Made by a program: the position numbers and the translations under genes
The notes under the pieces: generated by a model
What the model was told of the DNA's origin: nothing
What the model saw: the letters and a program-made list of their open reading frames with translations, nothing else
The model's database searches: none
Assembly: GCA_028279275.1 (NCBI GenBank)
Contig: JANQOB010000002.1
Coordinates: forward strand, 62,001-126,000
Source of the DNA: Gammaproteobacteria bacterium
GTDB lineage: Bacteria > Pseudomonadota > Gammaproteobacteria > UBA4575
DNA length: 64,000 nt
Reading direction: 5' to 3'
Shown: positions 53,328-61,852 of the stretch, in pieces
Layout: each line of letters begins with the position of its first letter
How positions within the stretch are numbered: position 1 is the stretch's first letter

Positions 53328-54263
53328 TTAGAGAGAGATATCAAATTCATTCTGTAGCATACGTGCAGTAAGATCGGAAGCTATTTCAATAAATGCGCGG
53401 CTTGAAGGACTTTTGTAACGACCTTTATGCCAAATTAAACTAACTGTTTTATGTGGTATTTCAGGAATAAGTACTATTGAGTATAAATTTGGATTTTTAC
53501 GTATAAGAGTTTCTGGAAGTAAAGTAGCGAGTTTGCCTAATTCAACCATTTCTATAATTACACTTAACGAATTTGTTTCAACCGATATCCGCGGTTCAAT
53601 TTGATAAGTCTGACAATAACGGTCGATATGTCTTCGAAGCGCAAAGTTGCTATTCAATAAAGCAAGTGACTCATTACCAAAATCTAACGCACTCATTTCT
53701 CCTGTATTATGACGGGGGTGATTTTTGCCTACTGCTATACATAAAGGTTCTTCAAATAAAATATAATTTTCGATGTCGGTTGACTCATTCTCTTCTAAAG
53801 CTGGGCGTGTGAATGCAATGCCGATATCAATCTTGTCTTCACCTACCGCAATCTCTAAATCATCTTGAGACATTTCTAGCGTACTGATTTTTATTCCCGG
53901 ATGAAGATTGTTGAAATGGGATAATAATGAGCACGTTAAGTGGTCTGTAATGGGTGTCCAACCTAAACGTAATGAACCTTTGCTTAAATTTTTTACATCG
54001 TGAATGGCTCTTGTACCGGCATCGAGTTCACCCCATGCGCGACGAGCATGAAATAAATACACTTCACCCGCATCTGTAAGGCGAACACCGCGCCCTGTGC
54101 GATCTATAAGTGGAGACTCAAGAATCTCTTCTAAATGTTTGATTTGTTGTGAAAGTGTTGGTTGAGAAACATGCAATGCATCGGCAGCACGTGTATAGCT
54201 GCCTTGTTCAGCAATAGCAATTAAATACTGCAATGAGCGAGGAAAAACATTTCTTTGTTTCAT
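53328..54263 (-). CDS. LysR-family regulator, CynR-like
   Basis: A 311-residue LysR regulator: HTH about 8-65 (GSYTRAADALHVSQPTLSQQ) and effector domain about 95-300. It resembles CynR/CysB-type regulators in the first 70 residues. It sits between cynS (same strand, 217 bases upstream of that gene's start) and the divergent thiocyanate hydrolase operon, so it probably controls both in response to cyanate or thiocyanate. Start as shown, ATG. Confidence 0.88.
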   Translation of the reverse strand: MKQRNVFPRSLQYLIAIAEQGSYTRAADALHVSQPTLSQQIKHLEEILESPLIDRTGRGVRLTDAGEVYLFHARRAWGELDAGTRAIHDVKNLSKGSLRLGWTPITDHLTCSLLSHFNNLHPGIKISTLEMSQDDLEIAVGEDKIDIGIAFTRPALEENESTDIENYILFEEPLCIAVGKNHPRHNTGEMSALDFGNESLALLNSNFALRRHIDRYCQTYQIEPRISVETNSLSVIIEMVELGKLATLLPETLIRKNPNLYSIVLIPEIPHKTVSLIWHKGRYKSPSSRAFIEIASDLTARMLQNEFDISL

Positions 54264-54365
54264 AGTAAATTCTTATAGGTTTTATAACTACAAAGACTTG
54301 GACTAATAATATACCACCATTAGACTTGTCATATAGCTAATCCTATATCCCTTAAGATAAGTATA

Positions 54366-54379
54366 TTAGTAAATACTAA
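54366..54379. promoter_or_regulatory. Candidate LysR operator in the scn promoter region
   Basis: TTAGTAAATACTAA is an inverted repeat (TTAGT-N4-ACTAA) about 77 bases before the scnB start, in the 192-base gap between the divergent regulator and scn genes, where LysR proteins normally bind. It is short, so chance is not excluded. Confidence 0.4.
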
Positions 54380-54455
54380 ACTATAACGGATTGCTTAGGT
54401 TTAAGCGTGGGTTAGTGAAAATAATCGAACTATAAAAATCAAGGAGTCCGGGACT

Positions 54456-54887
54456 ATGTCAGAAGCCACACGAAAACGTGTCTTAAATCATCTGGATTAT
54501 GTAGGTTTATTGCAGCCAGCAATTCACACCGAAACGCACGCACCATCACCTGATGAAGTAACGAACGATCAATATCGTGCTTATACACGTCCTTCTCATG
54601 ATATTGGAGGAGAACGTGATGTTTCCATTCAGTGGGAAGAAAAAGAAGAAGAGATTTGGGAGCACAATACTTTTGTGACGTGTGAAGTACTGGCATGGCG
54701 AGGTGTTTGGAATGCGGAGGAGAGACGTCGTCGTCAAAACGTTGACGTAGGTCAAACCCAGTATTTGGGACTTCCTTATTACGGGCGCTGGTTACTAACG
54801 GCTGCTTTAATTTTAGTAGATAAGCAATTTGTCACCCTGACTGAACTACATGAAAAGATTGACGAGGTAAGTAAGCGCTATGAGTAA
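54456..54887 (+). CDS. scnB: Thiocyanate hydrolase beta subunit
   Basis: A 143-residue protein that corresponds to the N-terminal half of nitrile hydratase beta subunits. Thiobacillus thioparus thiocyanate hydrolase has three subunits: beta about 157, alpha about 126 and gamma about 243 residues, in the order scnB-scnA-scnC. Here the lengths are 143, 122 and 231 in the same order, which sets this apart from two-subunit nitrile hydratases. AAGGAG lies 9 bases before the ATG. It overlaps scnA by 8 bases. Confidence 0.88.
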   Translation: MSEATRKRVLNHLDYVGLLQPAIHTETHAPSPDEVTNDQYRAYTRPSHDIGGERDVSIQWEEKEEEIWEHNTFVTCEVLAWRGVWNAEERRRRQNVDVGQTQYLGLPYYGRWLLTAALILVDKQFVTLTELHEKIDEVSKRYE

Positions 54888-55248
54888 GCCACATTATGAT
54901 TTAGAACATCACGTAAAAAAAGCTACTGGGATTGGGGATCCTCAATGCTTTAAAGGTGAAGCGGGTGATCCAAGATTTAAGGTTGGCGATAAAGTTAAGA
55001 TCCGTGATTTACCCGATGTATTTTATACGCGTACACAAGCGTATACGCGTGGCTGCGAGGCTACAGTCGTAAGACTCGTTTATGAAACTCCACCGGCAGA
55101 AGATGAAGCTTGGGATAACACTGAAAATGTTGAATGGATGTACAGTTTATTGTTCAAACAAAAAGATCTTTGGCCTGAATATGCGGATGCATTTTCGCAA
55201 GACACATTAGAAACTGAAATTCCTGAACATTGGTTAGAGCCTGCTTAA
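54880..55248 (+). CDS. scnA: Thiocyanate hydrolase alpha subunit
   Basis: A 122-residue protein that corresponds to the C-terminal half of nitrile hydratase beta subunits (DPRFKVGDKVKIRDLPDVFY, TRGCEATVVRLVYE, then a core SH3-like barrel ending WLEP). Together with ScnB it rebuilds the full beta fold. It overlaps scnB by 8 bases, so translation is coupled. Confidence 0.88.
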   Translation: MSKPHYDLEHHVKKATGIGDPQCFKGEAGDPRFKVGDKVKIRDLPDVFYTRTQAYTRGCEATVVRLVYETPPAEDEAWDNTENVEWMYSLLFKQKDLWPEYADAFSQDTLETEIPEHWLEPA

Positions 55249-55299
55249 CATTACAAGGTTTATCAAAGTTTAAAATAAATATTAGAAGAGGAACAAAAC

Positions 55300-55995
55300 A
55301 TGGCGGATAAACATAAAGCTGCACCTATGGTAGATGAAGTCAGCGAATTTGAAATCCTTGAAATAGCTGTTCGCGAACTTGCAATTGAAAAAGGTCTATT
55401 TACTCAGGAAGATCATAATGCCTGGACAGACTACATGCATACTTTGAGTCCGGTTCCAGCTGCACGTTTGGTGGCTAAAGCATGGCTAGACCCGGAATAT
55501 AAAAAACTTGCAATTGAAGATGGTGTTAAAGCAAGTTTAGAAGTGGGTATTGATTGGGTAAAACAAATGCCAACTCAATTTGGTACTCCAAGTGATTACT
55601 GCAATTTACGTGTTATGGCGGATACCCCAACTTTAAAACATGTTGTGGTATGTACATTATGCTCGTGCTACCCACGTCCAATTTTAGGTCAGTCGCCTGA
55701 GTGGTACCGCACGCCTAACTATCGTCGGCGTTTAGTTAGATGGCCTAGACAAGTTTTATCTGAATTTGGTTTACAAATACCTGATGATGTTGAAGTACGT
55801 GTGGTCGATTCAAATCAAAAAACTCGTTACATCGTTATGCCGGAGCGACCTGAAGGAACAGAAGGCTGGACTGAAGATCAGCTTACTGAAATTGTTACAC
55901 GCGATTGTTTGATTGGTGTTGCATTACCCAAGCCAGGTAAGACTGCCAACGATCCTCGTCCGGTTCGTAAAGCGCTTAAACCTTATGGCCATTAA
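55300..55995 (+). CDS. scnC: Thiocyanate hydrolase gamma subunit (cobalt-binding catalytic subunit)
   Basis: A 231-residue homologue of nitrile hydratase alpha subunits. The metal site VCTLCSCYPRP has Cys118, Cys121 and Cys123. The Thr in CTLCSC is typical of the cobalt type, while iron enzymes have Ser. In T. thioparus the equivalents are gamma Cys128/131/133, oxidised to sulfenate and sulfinate in the active enzyme. The reaction is thiocyanate + 2 H2O to carbonyl sulfide + ammonia. An AGAGGAAC site precedes the ATG. The activator gene follows 5 bases later. Confidence 0.93.
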   Translation: MADKHKAAPMVDEVSEFEILEIAVRELAIEKGLFTQEDHNAWTDYMHTLSPVPAARLVAKAWLDPEYKKLAIEDGVKASLEVGIDWVKQMPTQFGTPSDYCNLRVMADTPTLKHVVVCTLCSCYPRPILGQSPEWYRTPNYRRRLVRWPRQVLSEFGLQIPDDVEVRVVDSNQKTRYIVMPERPEGTEGWTEDQLTEIVTRDCLIGVALPKPGKTANDPRPVRKALKPYGH

Positions 55996-56000
55996 CAATA

Positions 56001-56402
56001 ATGACTTCAATTAATCCAGAAAAAATTGAACTTGATGAGGAAATGTCCAAACGCGATTTGGATAATTCTCCAATAGCTGTATTAGAAGAAATAAAAAAAG
56101 AAGGTCAAGGGCGTGCTTGGCAAGATCTTAGTAAAAAATGGGGTGTAGACAATCCTGACCCACCTTGGAAAGTAACTTTAGAAGCAACTTGTGATGTGTT
56201 ATCGGAAGTTTCGTGTGCTTTGTCAGGTGTAGAAAGACGTTGGGAAGAAGACGATCTGGTTGAAGAGCTTTATAAAGATGTTCCTTATCCAGAACGACAA
56301 TTATTAGCCCTGGCACATACTATGATTCGTCGAGGTTTAATTGATGAAGAGGATTTAAGAAAGCATATGAAAGTGGTCGATAAACGATTACATATGGTTT
56401 AA
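56001..56402 (+). CDS. Thiocyanate hydrolase cobalt activator (P15K-like)
   Basis: A 133-residue protein of the nitrile hydratase activator/accessory type (PWKVTLEATCDVLSEV... then EEDDLVEELYKDVPYPERQL), which corresponds in size and place to P15K of T. thioparus. P15K inserts cobalt and helps the cysteine oxidation of the gamma subunit. It directly follows scnC. Confidence 0.82.
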   Translation: MTSINPEKIELDEEMSKRDLDNSPIAVLEEIKKEGQGRAWQDLSKKWGVDNPDPPWKVTLEATCDVLSEVSCALSGVERRWEEDDLVEELYKDVPYPERQLLALAHTMIRRGLIDEEDLRKHMKVVDKRLHMV

Positions 56403-56489
56403 AAAATCAATATCAAAAAATAAAAAGAAGCTATTTAATAGCTCAAAAATAAATTAAAAATTTCTAAGAAATTAGAAGCAGAGGAGCAC

Positions 56490-56852
56490 ATGTTAAAAAT
56501 TTTTATGAAATCTTCTTGGGGAAGCGACGACCCAACGCGTGCTGCTATGGTCTTAGGTCATAGCCATGCCTTAGCTAGCGCAGGTCATGAAGTACGGATT
56601 TTTTTGTTGGGTGAAGCAGTTTGTTTAGCTCGAGAAGTTGTGCGTGAAAATTTAAAGCCCGTGGGTTGGCCATCTGTTGCTGAACAATGGAAAAATGCTT
56701 TAGACGAAGGTGTGCGAATAGAATTTTGCGGCGCATGTTCGAGGGCTAGAGGTATCACTGAAGACGATATGGCAAATGCCGGAGGACAGCCTGGCAATCC
56801 GGATACTTTTGTGGAAGACACTGAATGGGCAGATAGGATTATTGCGGAGTAA
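56490..56852 (+). CDS. DsrE-family protein
   Basis: A 120-residue DsrE/F-like protein (MLKIFMKSSWGSDDPTRAAM opening, ASAGHEVRIFLLGEAVCLA, then FCGACSRARGIT about 79-90). The FCGACSRARG cysteines match the position of the sulfur-carrying Cys in DsrE-type proteins. It lies in the scn operon between the activator and the ABC importer. Handling of the sulfur released as carbonyl sulfide or sulfide is a natural suggestion, but not shown. GAGGAG lies 6 bases before the ATG. Confidence 0.8.
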   Translation: MLKIFMKSSWGSDDPTRAAMVLGHSHALASAGHEVRIFLLGEAVCLAREVVRENLKPVGWPSVAEQWKNALDEGVRIEFCGACSRARGITEDDMANAGGQPGNPDTFVEDTEWADRIIAE

Positions 56853-57019
56853 CTCTCTTTATTAATTATGAATGAAAATAATAAAAAGGAATTCATCTCT
56901 GACATGGAGGAAATAAATTGGCTATTTTCCATAATATAAAGGGAAGTTTAATTTCGTTAACAAGTGCTGAACAAGGTGCGAAGCATTTTGGGACTGCGTT
57001 TACAGATAAGGAAACAAAC

Positions 57020-57802
57020 ATGGCGGAGCGCAATGGCGTACATATTAATGTAAGGGACTTAACACATAGATATAATCCAAAAAGCCCACTTACTTTTGAT
57101 AAAGTAAATGTAGAAGCTGAACCGGGAGAATCTATTGTAATCATTGGGCGTTCAGGCTGTGGTAAATCAACATTGCTACACATTATTGCGGGATTGTTAG
57201 GTGGTTATACCGGAACCAATCAAATAAATAACAAAGATGTCAGGGCAGCTTCTTCTAAATGGATCATGATGTTTCAAGCTCCGCATTTGTTTCCATGGAT
57301 GACGGTAGAGCAAAATGTTGGAACTGGATTACGATTTGCAGGTTGGCCAAAAGAAAAAATACGAGAGCGTGTATCCGAGACCATTAAATTGGTTCATATG
57401 GAAGAGTTTGCACATAAAAATACGCAAGATTTGTCTGGTGGACAACAACAGCGCGTAGCTCTCGCAAGGTCATTGGTAATGGAACCAGAAATGCTATTAC
57501 TTGATGAACCTTTTTCTGCATTAGATGCATTTACACGCGCTTCTTTGCAGAAAGATGTAAGAGCCATTAGTAAACATTTGGGTTTTAACATTGTGATGGT
57601 AACCCACGATATTGATGAAGCGGTAATCATGGCCGATCGGGCGCTCATCATGGCAGGGTCACCAGGCAAAATGATGCATGATTTGCGCGTTGATTTACCT
57701 GATCCACGTGATCGAAATGATCCAGAAGTGCAAAAAATGCGTGCCCATGTGATGCAAGTTTTTCAGGAAGCTGCAGGCTCGCCTAAGGGCAGCGAAACAT
57801 AG
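57020..57802 (+). CDS. ABC importer ATPase, SsuB/TauB/NrtD-like
   Basis: A nitrate/sulfonate-type ATPase of 260 residues from the ATG at 57020 (AAGGAA 8 bases upstream). A TTG at 56918 with GGAGG upstream would add 34 residues and cannot be excluded. Walker A is GRSGCGKST, the signature LSGGQQQRVALARSL and Walker B MLLLDEPFSALD. It forms a transporter with the binding protein and permease that follow. Given the operon, thiocyanate, cyanate or another small anion is the likely cargo (inference). Confidence 0.88.
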   Translation: MAERNGVHINVRDLTHRYNPKSPLTFDKVNVEAEPGESIVIIGRSGCGKSTLLHIIAGLLGGYTGTNQINNKDVRAASSKWIMMFQAPHLFPWMTVEQNVGTGLRFAGWPKEKIRERVSETIKLVHMEEFAHKNTQDLSGGQQQRVALARSLVMEPEMLLLDEPFSALDAFTRASLQKDVRAISKHLGFNIVMVTHDIDEAVIMADRALIMAGSPGKMMHDLRVDLPDPRDRNDPEVQKMRAHVMQVFQEAAGSPKGSET

Positions 57803-57918
57803 GATAGTTAAGAAAGTGCAGTTTCAACTGTCGAAAAGGTCGACAACCGATGCTTAGATTCGCGGTCTAGGCATTATGAAGAGAAAACTACGAGAGTAAC
57901 GATGAGAGGAATTCCAAT

Positions 57919-59202
57919 ATGAAGAAAATTTATCAAAAACATGGTGAGGGGATTATTCATGATGATCCGAATCTCGCCATTGAATATGACCCTTTGTTTA
58001 AAGGTGTTCTAGGCACAGGCCTGAATCGGCGCGAGCTGTTGCAGGTGGGTGCTGCATTAGGTACTGCAGGGATGTCCATGCCGGCATTTTCTGCAAAGAA
58101 GAAGTGGGATCCAGTAATAAAAATTGGATACATTCCAATTACAGATGCAGCAGCATTATTGATTGCGCATGACCAAGGTCTTTTCAAAGATGAGGGTATC
58201 GATTCCAAGAAGCCCACACTGATACGTGGGTGGTCGCCTTTAGTAGAGGCCTTTGCTGCTCATCGATTCAACCTTACTCATATGTTGATTCCGATTCCTG
58301 TTTGGATGCGGTACAACAATAATTATCCAATTAAAATTACCGCATGGGACCATACTAATGGTTCGGCAATTTTAGTTGGGAAAAATAGTGGTATTAATGA
58401 ACCGAAAGATTTTGGTGGTAAACAATTTGCAGTACCGTACTGGTACTCTATTCATAACATTGTTTCTCAGCGAATCATGAAAGCGGCAGGTATTAAGCCA
58501 GTTATCAAACCTCAATCAGCAAAGCTTGCTGATGATGAATGTAACTTCCTAGTACTTGCACCACCGTCTATGCCACCCGCGCTTGCCGCCGGAACGATTG
58601 ATGGTTATTGCGTAGCAGAACCATTTAATGCTTTAGGTGAATTGAAAGCAGGCGGTAAAGTCTTACGATTCACGGGTGATGCTTGGAAAGGACATCCTTG
58701 TTGTGTTGTTGTTATGCATGAAGACGATGCAATGGATCCGGATCGTGCTTCATGGGCACAAGGCATACATAACGCTGTGGTTAAAGCACAAATTATGCTT
58801 GCAGAAAATCGTGAATCTATGTCTGAACTACTCTCTAAGGATGGTAAGGGTTACTTGCCAGTGCCTAAAGAAGTTGTGAAGCGAGCGATGATGTTCTATG
58901 ACCCAGCTTATTACAACAATCCACTTGCAATTAAGCATCCTGAGTGGGATCAAAATCGTATTGATTTCCAAGCATGGCCTTATCGTTCTGCAACGGAGCT
59001 TGTTGTAAATGATTTGAAAGAAACTGTTGTCACAGGTGATGCTAAATTCTTAAATACACTTACTCCACAACATGTTGCGGATGACTTGGTCAATTACGAC
59101 TTTGTTAAGACATCATTGGAAGCAAATCCTAAGTGGAGAAACGACAAGAGTGTTCCACAGGAAGGTGATCCCTACATTCGCACGGAGACATTTGTACTTT
59201 AA
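57919..59202 (+). CDS. ABC importer substrate-binding protein, NrtA/CmpA-like, with Tat-type signal
   Basis: A 427-residue binding protein of the NMT1/THI5-like NrtA group. The N-terminus has a 35-residue lead, then an RRELL motif (NRRELLQVGAALGTAGMSM), a twin-arginine-like signal, then the mature domain (PVIKIGYIPITDAAALLIAH, about 64-83). NrtA/CmpA/CynA proteins bind nitrate, bicarbonate or cyanate, so a small-anion ligand fits. The permease follows without a gap. Confidence 0.88.
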   Translation: MKKIYQKHGEGIIHDDPNLAIEYDPLFKGVLGTGLNRRELLQVGAALGTAGMSMPAFSAKKKWDPVIKIGYIPITDAAALLIAHDQGLFKDEGIDSKKPTLIRGWSPLVEAFAAHRFNLTHMLIPIPVWMRYNNNYPIKITAWDHTNGSAILVGKNSGINEPKDFGGKQFAVPYWYSIHNIVSQRIMKAAGIKPVIKPQSAKLADDECNFLVLAPPSMPPALAAGTIDGYCVAEPFNALGELKAGGKVLRFTGDAWKGHPCCVVVMHEDDAMDPDRASWAQGIHNAVVKAQIMLAENRESMSELLSKDGKGYLPVPKEVVKRAMMFYDPAYYNNPLAIKHPEWDQNRIDFQAWPYRSATELVVNDLKETVVTGDAKFLNTLTPQHVADDLVNYDFVKTSLEANPKWRNDKSVPQEGDPYIRTETFVL

Positions 59203-60042
59203 ATGAGCAATGGAGATGCAAAAACTGAATTGATTGATGCCGGGGCAGGAGGCGTTCCTAGCTCACAACAATCACTAGCTAAATCCTTTGGATTGAGCTT
59301 ATTCTATTGGGCTGCTGGCTTATTTATTCTCTTCGTACTCTGGTGGATTGGGGGTTATCTCATTGAGATAAACCCCAATACCACGAATTTTAAAGACTTT
59401 GGGCCGATACCAACGTTCAAAGCTTTTCCAGAGTTATGGGGTGAAGGTAAAATACAAGCTGCGGTCTATACCAGTGGGGGTCGTCTAGGTGCAGGATTAC
59501 TGATCGCGATAATCGTTGGAATCCCAATCGGTATTTTACTTGGCAGAAGTAAAGTATTTCGAGATTTAAGTAATTCTCCGTTTCAGTTAATTCGTATGAT
59601 TAGTCCACTTTCATGGGAGCCCATAGCAGTAATTGTTTTCGCTACCTGGAATGGTGCAATCGTTTTCTTAATCGCAATTGCGGCAGTTTGGCCCATTGTA
59701 TTTGCTACCGCAGCAGGGCTTGCAAAAGTAGATCCTGCTTGGTTTAAAGTGGCAAAAAACTTAGGTGCGAAACCATGGCATATGGTCACACAAATAATCT
59801 TACCTGCCATAATGTTTGATATTCTGACGGGTGTTCGTCTTGCGCTTGGTGTTGGATGGATTGTTTTAGTACCCGCAGAATTTCTAGGTGTGACCTCAGG
59901 TTTAGGCTATTCCATTGCAGATGCTCGTGAGACCTTATCCTACGATCATCTAACGGCAATGGTGTTAGTCATTGGTATCATGGGTTATATATTGGATAGC
60001 TCGTGCGCAATGCTTATTAAAAAATATAGTTGGCATCATTAA
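59203..60042 (+). CDS. ABC importer permease, NrtB/SsuC-like
   Basis: A 279-residue permease with six or so membrane segments and the EAA-type loop (about 188-207, KNLGAKPWHMVTQIILPAIM). It matches nitrate/sulfonate/taurine importers. The start codon directly follows the binding-protein stop. It ends the ABC set; the third CbtB gene is 55 bases further on. Confidence 0.9.
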   Translation: MSNGDAKTELIDAGAGGVPSSQQSLAKSFGLSLFYWAAGLFILFVLWWIGGYLIEINPNTTNFKDFGPIPTFKAFPELWGEGKIQAAVYTSGGRLGAGLLIAIIVGIPIGILLGRSKVFRDLSNSPFQLIRMISPLSWEPIAVIVFATWNGAIVFLIAIAAVWPIVFATAAGLAKVDPAWFKVAKNLGAKPWHMVTQIILPAIMFDILTGVRLALGVGWIVLVPAEFLGVTSGLGYSIADARETLSYDHLTAMVLVIGIMGYILDSSCAMLIKKYSWHH

Positions 60043-60097
60043 TGTAGTGCCTGCTTAATTATAAATAGATATATATTACTATCTAGGAGACATAACT

Positions 60098-60292
60098 ATG
60101 CAAACTCAATCAACTACACAAAGCACTATTCAAATTGCTTCGCGTACATCAGCGTTATCGAAACCGTTACAAATTGCTTGTGCGATTTTACTTGGTTCTG
60201 TAATTCTTTATGGTGTAGGGTTTATGAATTCTGCAGCTGTTCATAATGCAGCGCATGATATTCGTCATACACAAGCATTCCCTTGCCACTGA
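60098..60292 (+). CDS. cbtB: CbtB-type small membrane protein (orphan copy 2, scn-linked)
   Basis: A 64-residue protein nearly the same as the copy at 43295 (both share SKPLQIACA, VILYGVGF, HNAAHDIRH and AFPCH). It has one membrane segment and a His-rich C-terminal tail. No cbtA is adjacent. It lies 55 bases after the importer permease, in the same direction, and is probably part of the scn operon. Because ScnC needs cobalt, a role in cobalt uptake or delivery is the best guess. AGGAG lies 8-9 bases before the ATG. Confidence 0.9.
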   Translation: MQTQSTTQSTIQIASRTSALSKPLQIACAILLGSVILYGVGFMNSAAVHNAAHDIRHTQAFPCH

Positions 60293-60314
60293 TAGATAAC
60301 GTTTGATATACAAA

Positions 60315-60339
60315 AGTGATGCTTTAAATAAGCATCACT
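60315..60339 (+). terminator. Hairpin after CbtB, possible end of the scn operon
   Basis: AGTGATGCTT (60315-60324) and AAGCATCACT (60330-60339) form a perfect 10-bp stem with a 5-base loop, 22 bases after the CbtB stop. No T-run follows, so it may protect the mRNA end or terminate weakly. Confidence 0.5.
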
Positions 60340-60413
60340 GACTTGTTGCATTCCACAAAACGGTGGATGAGGGCGCAGTGATTCGAATAAGTAATTTTAA
60401 CTGATAACTAAAT

Positions 60414-61391
60414 TTATTCTAAATTTGTCCAGGTTGGGAATTTTTCTGTAAATTCATTAAGAACTTTTAGATGCTCCTCAACAAATTGAGCTTGTTGGAA
60501 AACATCAGCTGCAACCTTATCAGGGAATGGCGATAGCTTATACACTCTTTCAACACCAATTTGGGAAGCAAAATATCGCAGCTCAGAAAGTATAAGAGAA
60601 CTTAAATCAAAAACATCTGAGGTGTTTATTGGTACTTGCACATCATCGCCAAGATCTAGCATATCTATACCAGAATCTTTAGCTATTTCCTGAATAATGC
60701 GAAAATTTCGAAGCATTACATTATATGAATCAATGGGTGCAGTACCTGCTTGGTAGGCAGGTAAAGTTGGAGCATTTAAGCTCCATACTGGAGCAATTTT
60801 ATTAAGAATATCAATGAGGTATGCGTTGGCTTGTTCCACGATAGCATAAACATCACCTTGCTCAATCGGTTGTTCCAATATTAGATTTAACTGCCGATTT
60901 GCCTGAACAATTTGCTTGAATACATCCGTAAGTGATTTTTTTGTGTCTTTGGTGAGATTTATTTTTTGTGTTGTATCTTCACGAATACTTAAGCCTGCTT
61001 TTGCGCAACGAATTTGGCTCCATGCATCATTAACAATCTCATATACGTCTTTTGCAGTAATGTCTTTTGGAATCGTGTATTGCGCTGCAAGTGGTGGTGC
61101 GAAAAGTGATTGGATTGTTTCGTGACAAAGTCTTCCAGCCTTTTGGCGTAAAGTGAGCGCTTGAAAATAAACTTCACGCGGATAAACGTTTTCAACTGGA
61201 ATGCTTTCTCGATCATCAATGCTAGCCTGTTTATGTTTTCGAATAAGCTCAATTTCATGTTGTACCTGCTCAACCATTTGATAGGCGAGCACAGGGCTGA
61301 AGTTGTTTGTTGCGCTGATACCTGCACTTGGTAGAAATAATAATATGATAGAAAAAAACGCATAGAATTTGAGATTATTATAGTAAAGCAC
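60414..61391 (-). CDS. Periplasmic helical protein of unknown function
   Basis: A 325-residue protein with a signal peptide (FYAFFSIILLFLPSAGISA, cut near residue 27) and an all-helical mature part (VEQVQHEIELIRKHKQASID, SLFAPPLAAQYTIPKDITAK, FASQIGVERVYKLSPFPDKV). I do not recognise the family. GTG start with AAGGAGT upstream. It is convergent with the scn operon and transcribed in the same direction as the porin 0.5 kb upstream. Confidence 0.65.
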   Translation of the reverse strand: MLYYNNLKFYAFFSIILLFLPSAGISATNNFSPVLAYQMVEQVQHEIELIRKHKQASIDDRESIPVENVYPREVYFQALTLRQKAGRLCHETIQSLFAPPLAAQYTIPKDITAKDVYEIVNDAWSQIRCAKAGLSIREDTTQKINLTKDTKKSLTDVFKQIVQANRQLNLILEQPIEQGDVYAIVEQANAYLIDILNKIAPVWSLNAPTLPAYQAGTAPIDSYNVMLRNFRIIQEIAKDSGIDMLDLGDDVQVPINTSDVFDLSSLILSELRYFASQIGVERVYKLSPFPDKVAADVFQQAQFVEEHLKVLNEFTEKFPTWTNLE

Positions 61392-61852
61392 TTTTACTCC
61401 TTATCTTACTCAAAGTCTTTTCGCAACAAGCGTGCGAATTGAAATTATTCGCGCGAGTAATTTTTTAGTAAGTAAGTTAATTTTACCAGTGTGTAATAAG
61501 TGGTGCACTTAGTATTTTTCGATAGAAAATATTTAAATTAGTTATTAGTAATAATTTAATAACCTTATTAAACACTCGTTAATTCAAAATTATAAAGCTA
61601 ATTTAAATATATACTGATTGGTTGAAGTAGCTATAGTAATTCAAACTTAGTAATGAATCATTTAAGTTAAGCGTAGTGCTCAAAAGCCTTGGGATTCAAG
61701 GAAAGATGTGTCTGATTAATAAGAACATTAAAGAATGATATTCAATTAACATGTTTTTATAAGTTCTATTGCTGTGCATGTAAAACGGACAAGCATAAAA
61801 AAACCAGGACTGTGCGTTACAACAGTCCTGGTTTTTACGTTAATATGCTTAT
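61392..61852. other. Intergenic region between the porin and the periplasmic protein genes
   Basis: A 461-base AT-rich gap on the minus-strand side of the porin gene. It holds the terminator hairpin at 61802-61833 and must hold the promoter of the periplasmic protein. I see no gene or other repeat in it. Confidence 0.45.
61798..61837. terminator. Terminator hairpin after the porin gene
   Basis: AACCAGGACTGT (61802-61813) and ACAGTCCTGGTT (61822-61833) form a perfect 12-bp stem with an 8-base loop, flanked by A-runs on the left and T-runs on the right, so it can work in both directions. It is 15 bases after the porin stop on the minus strand. Confidence 0.85.

Noticed and set aside
54456..55995. 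Ordinary nitrile hydratase
   Set aside because: The beta part is split into two genes and the three subunit lengths and order match thiocyanate hydrolase scnB-scnA-scnC; cyanase nearby supports this.
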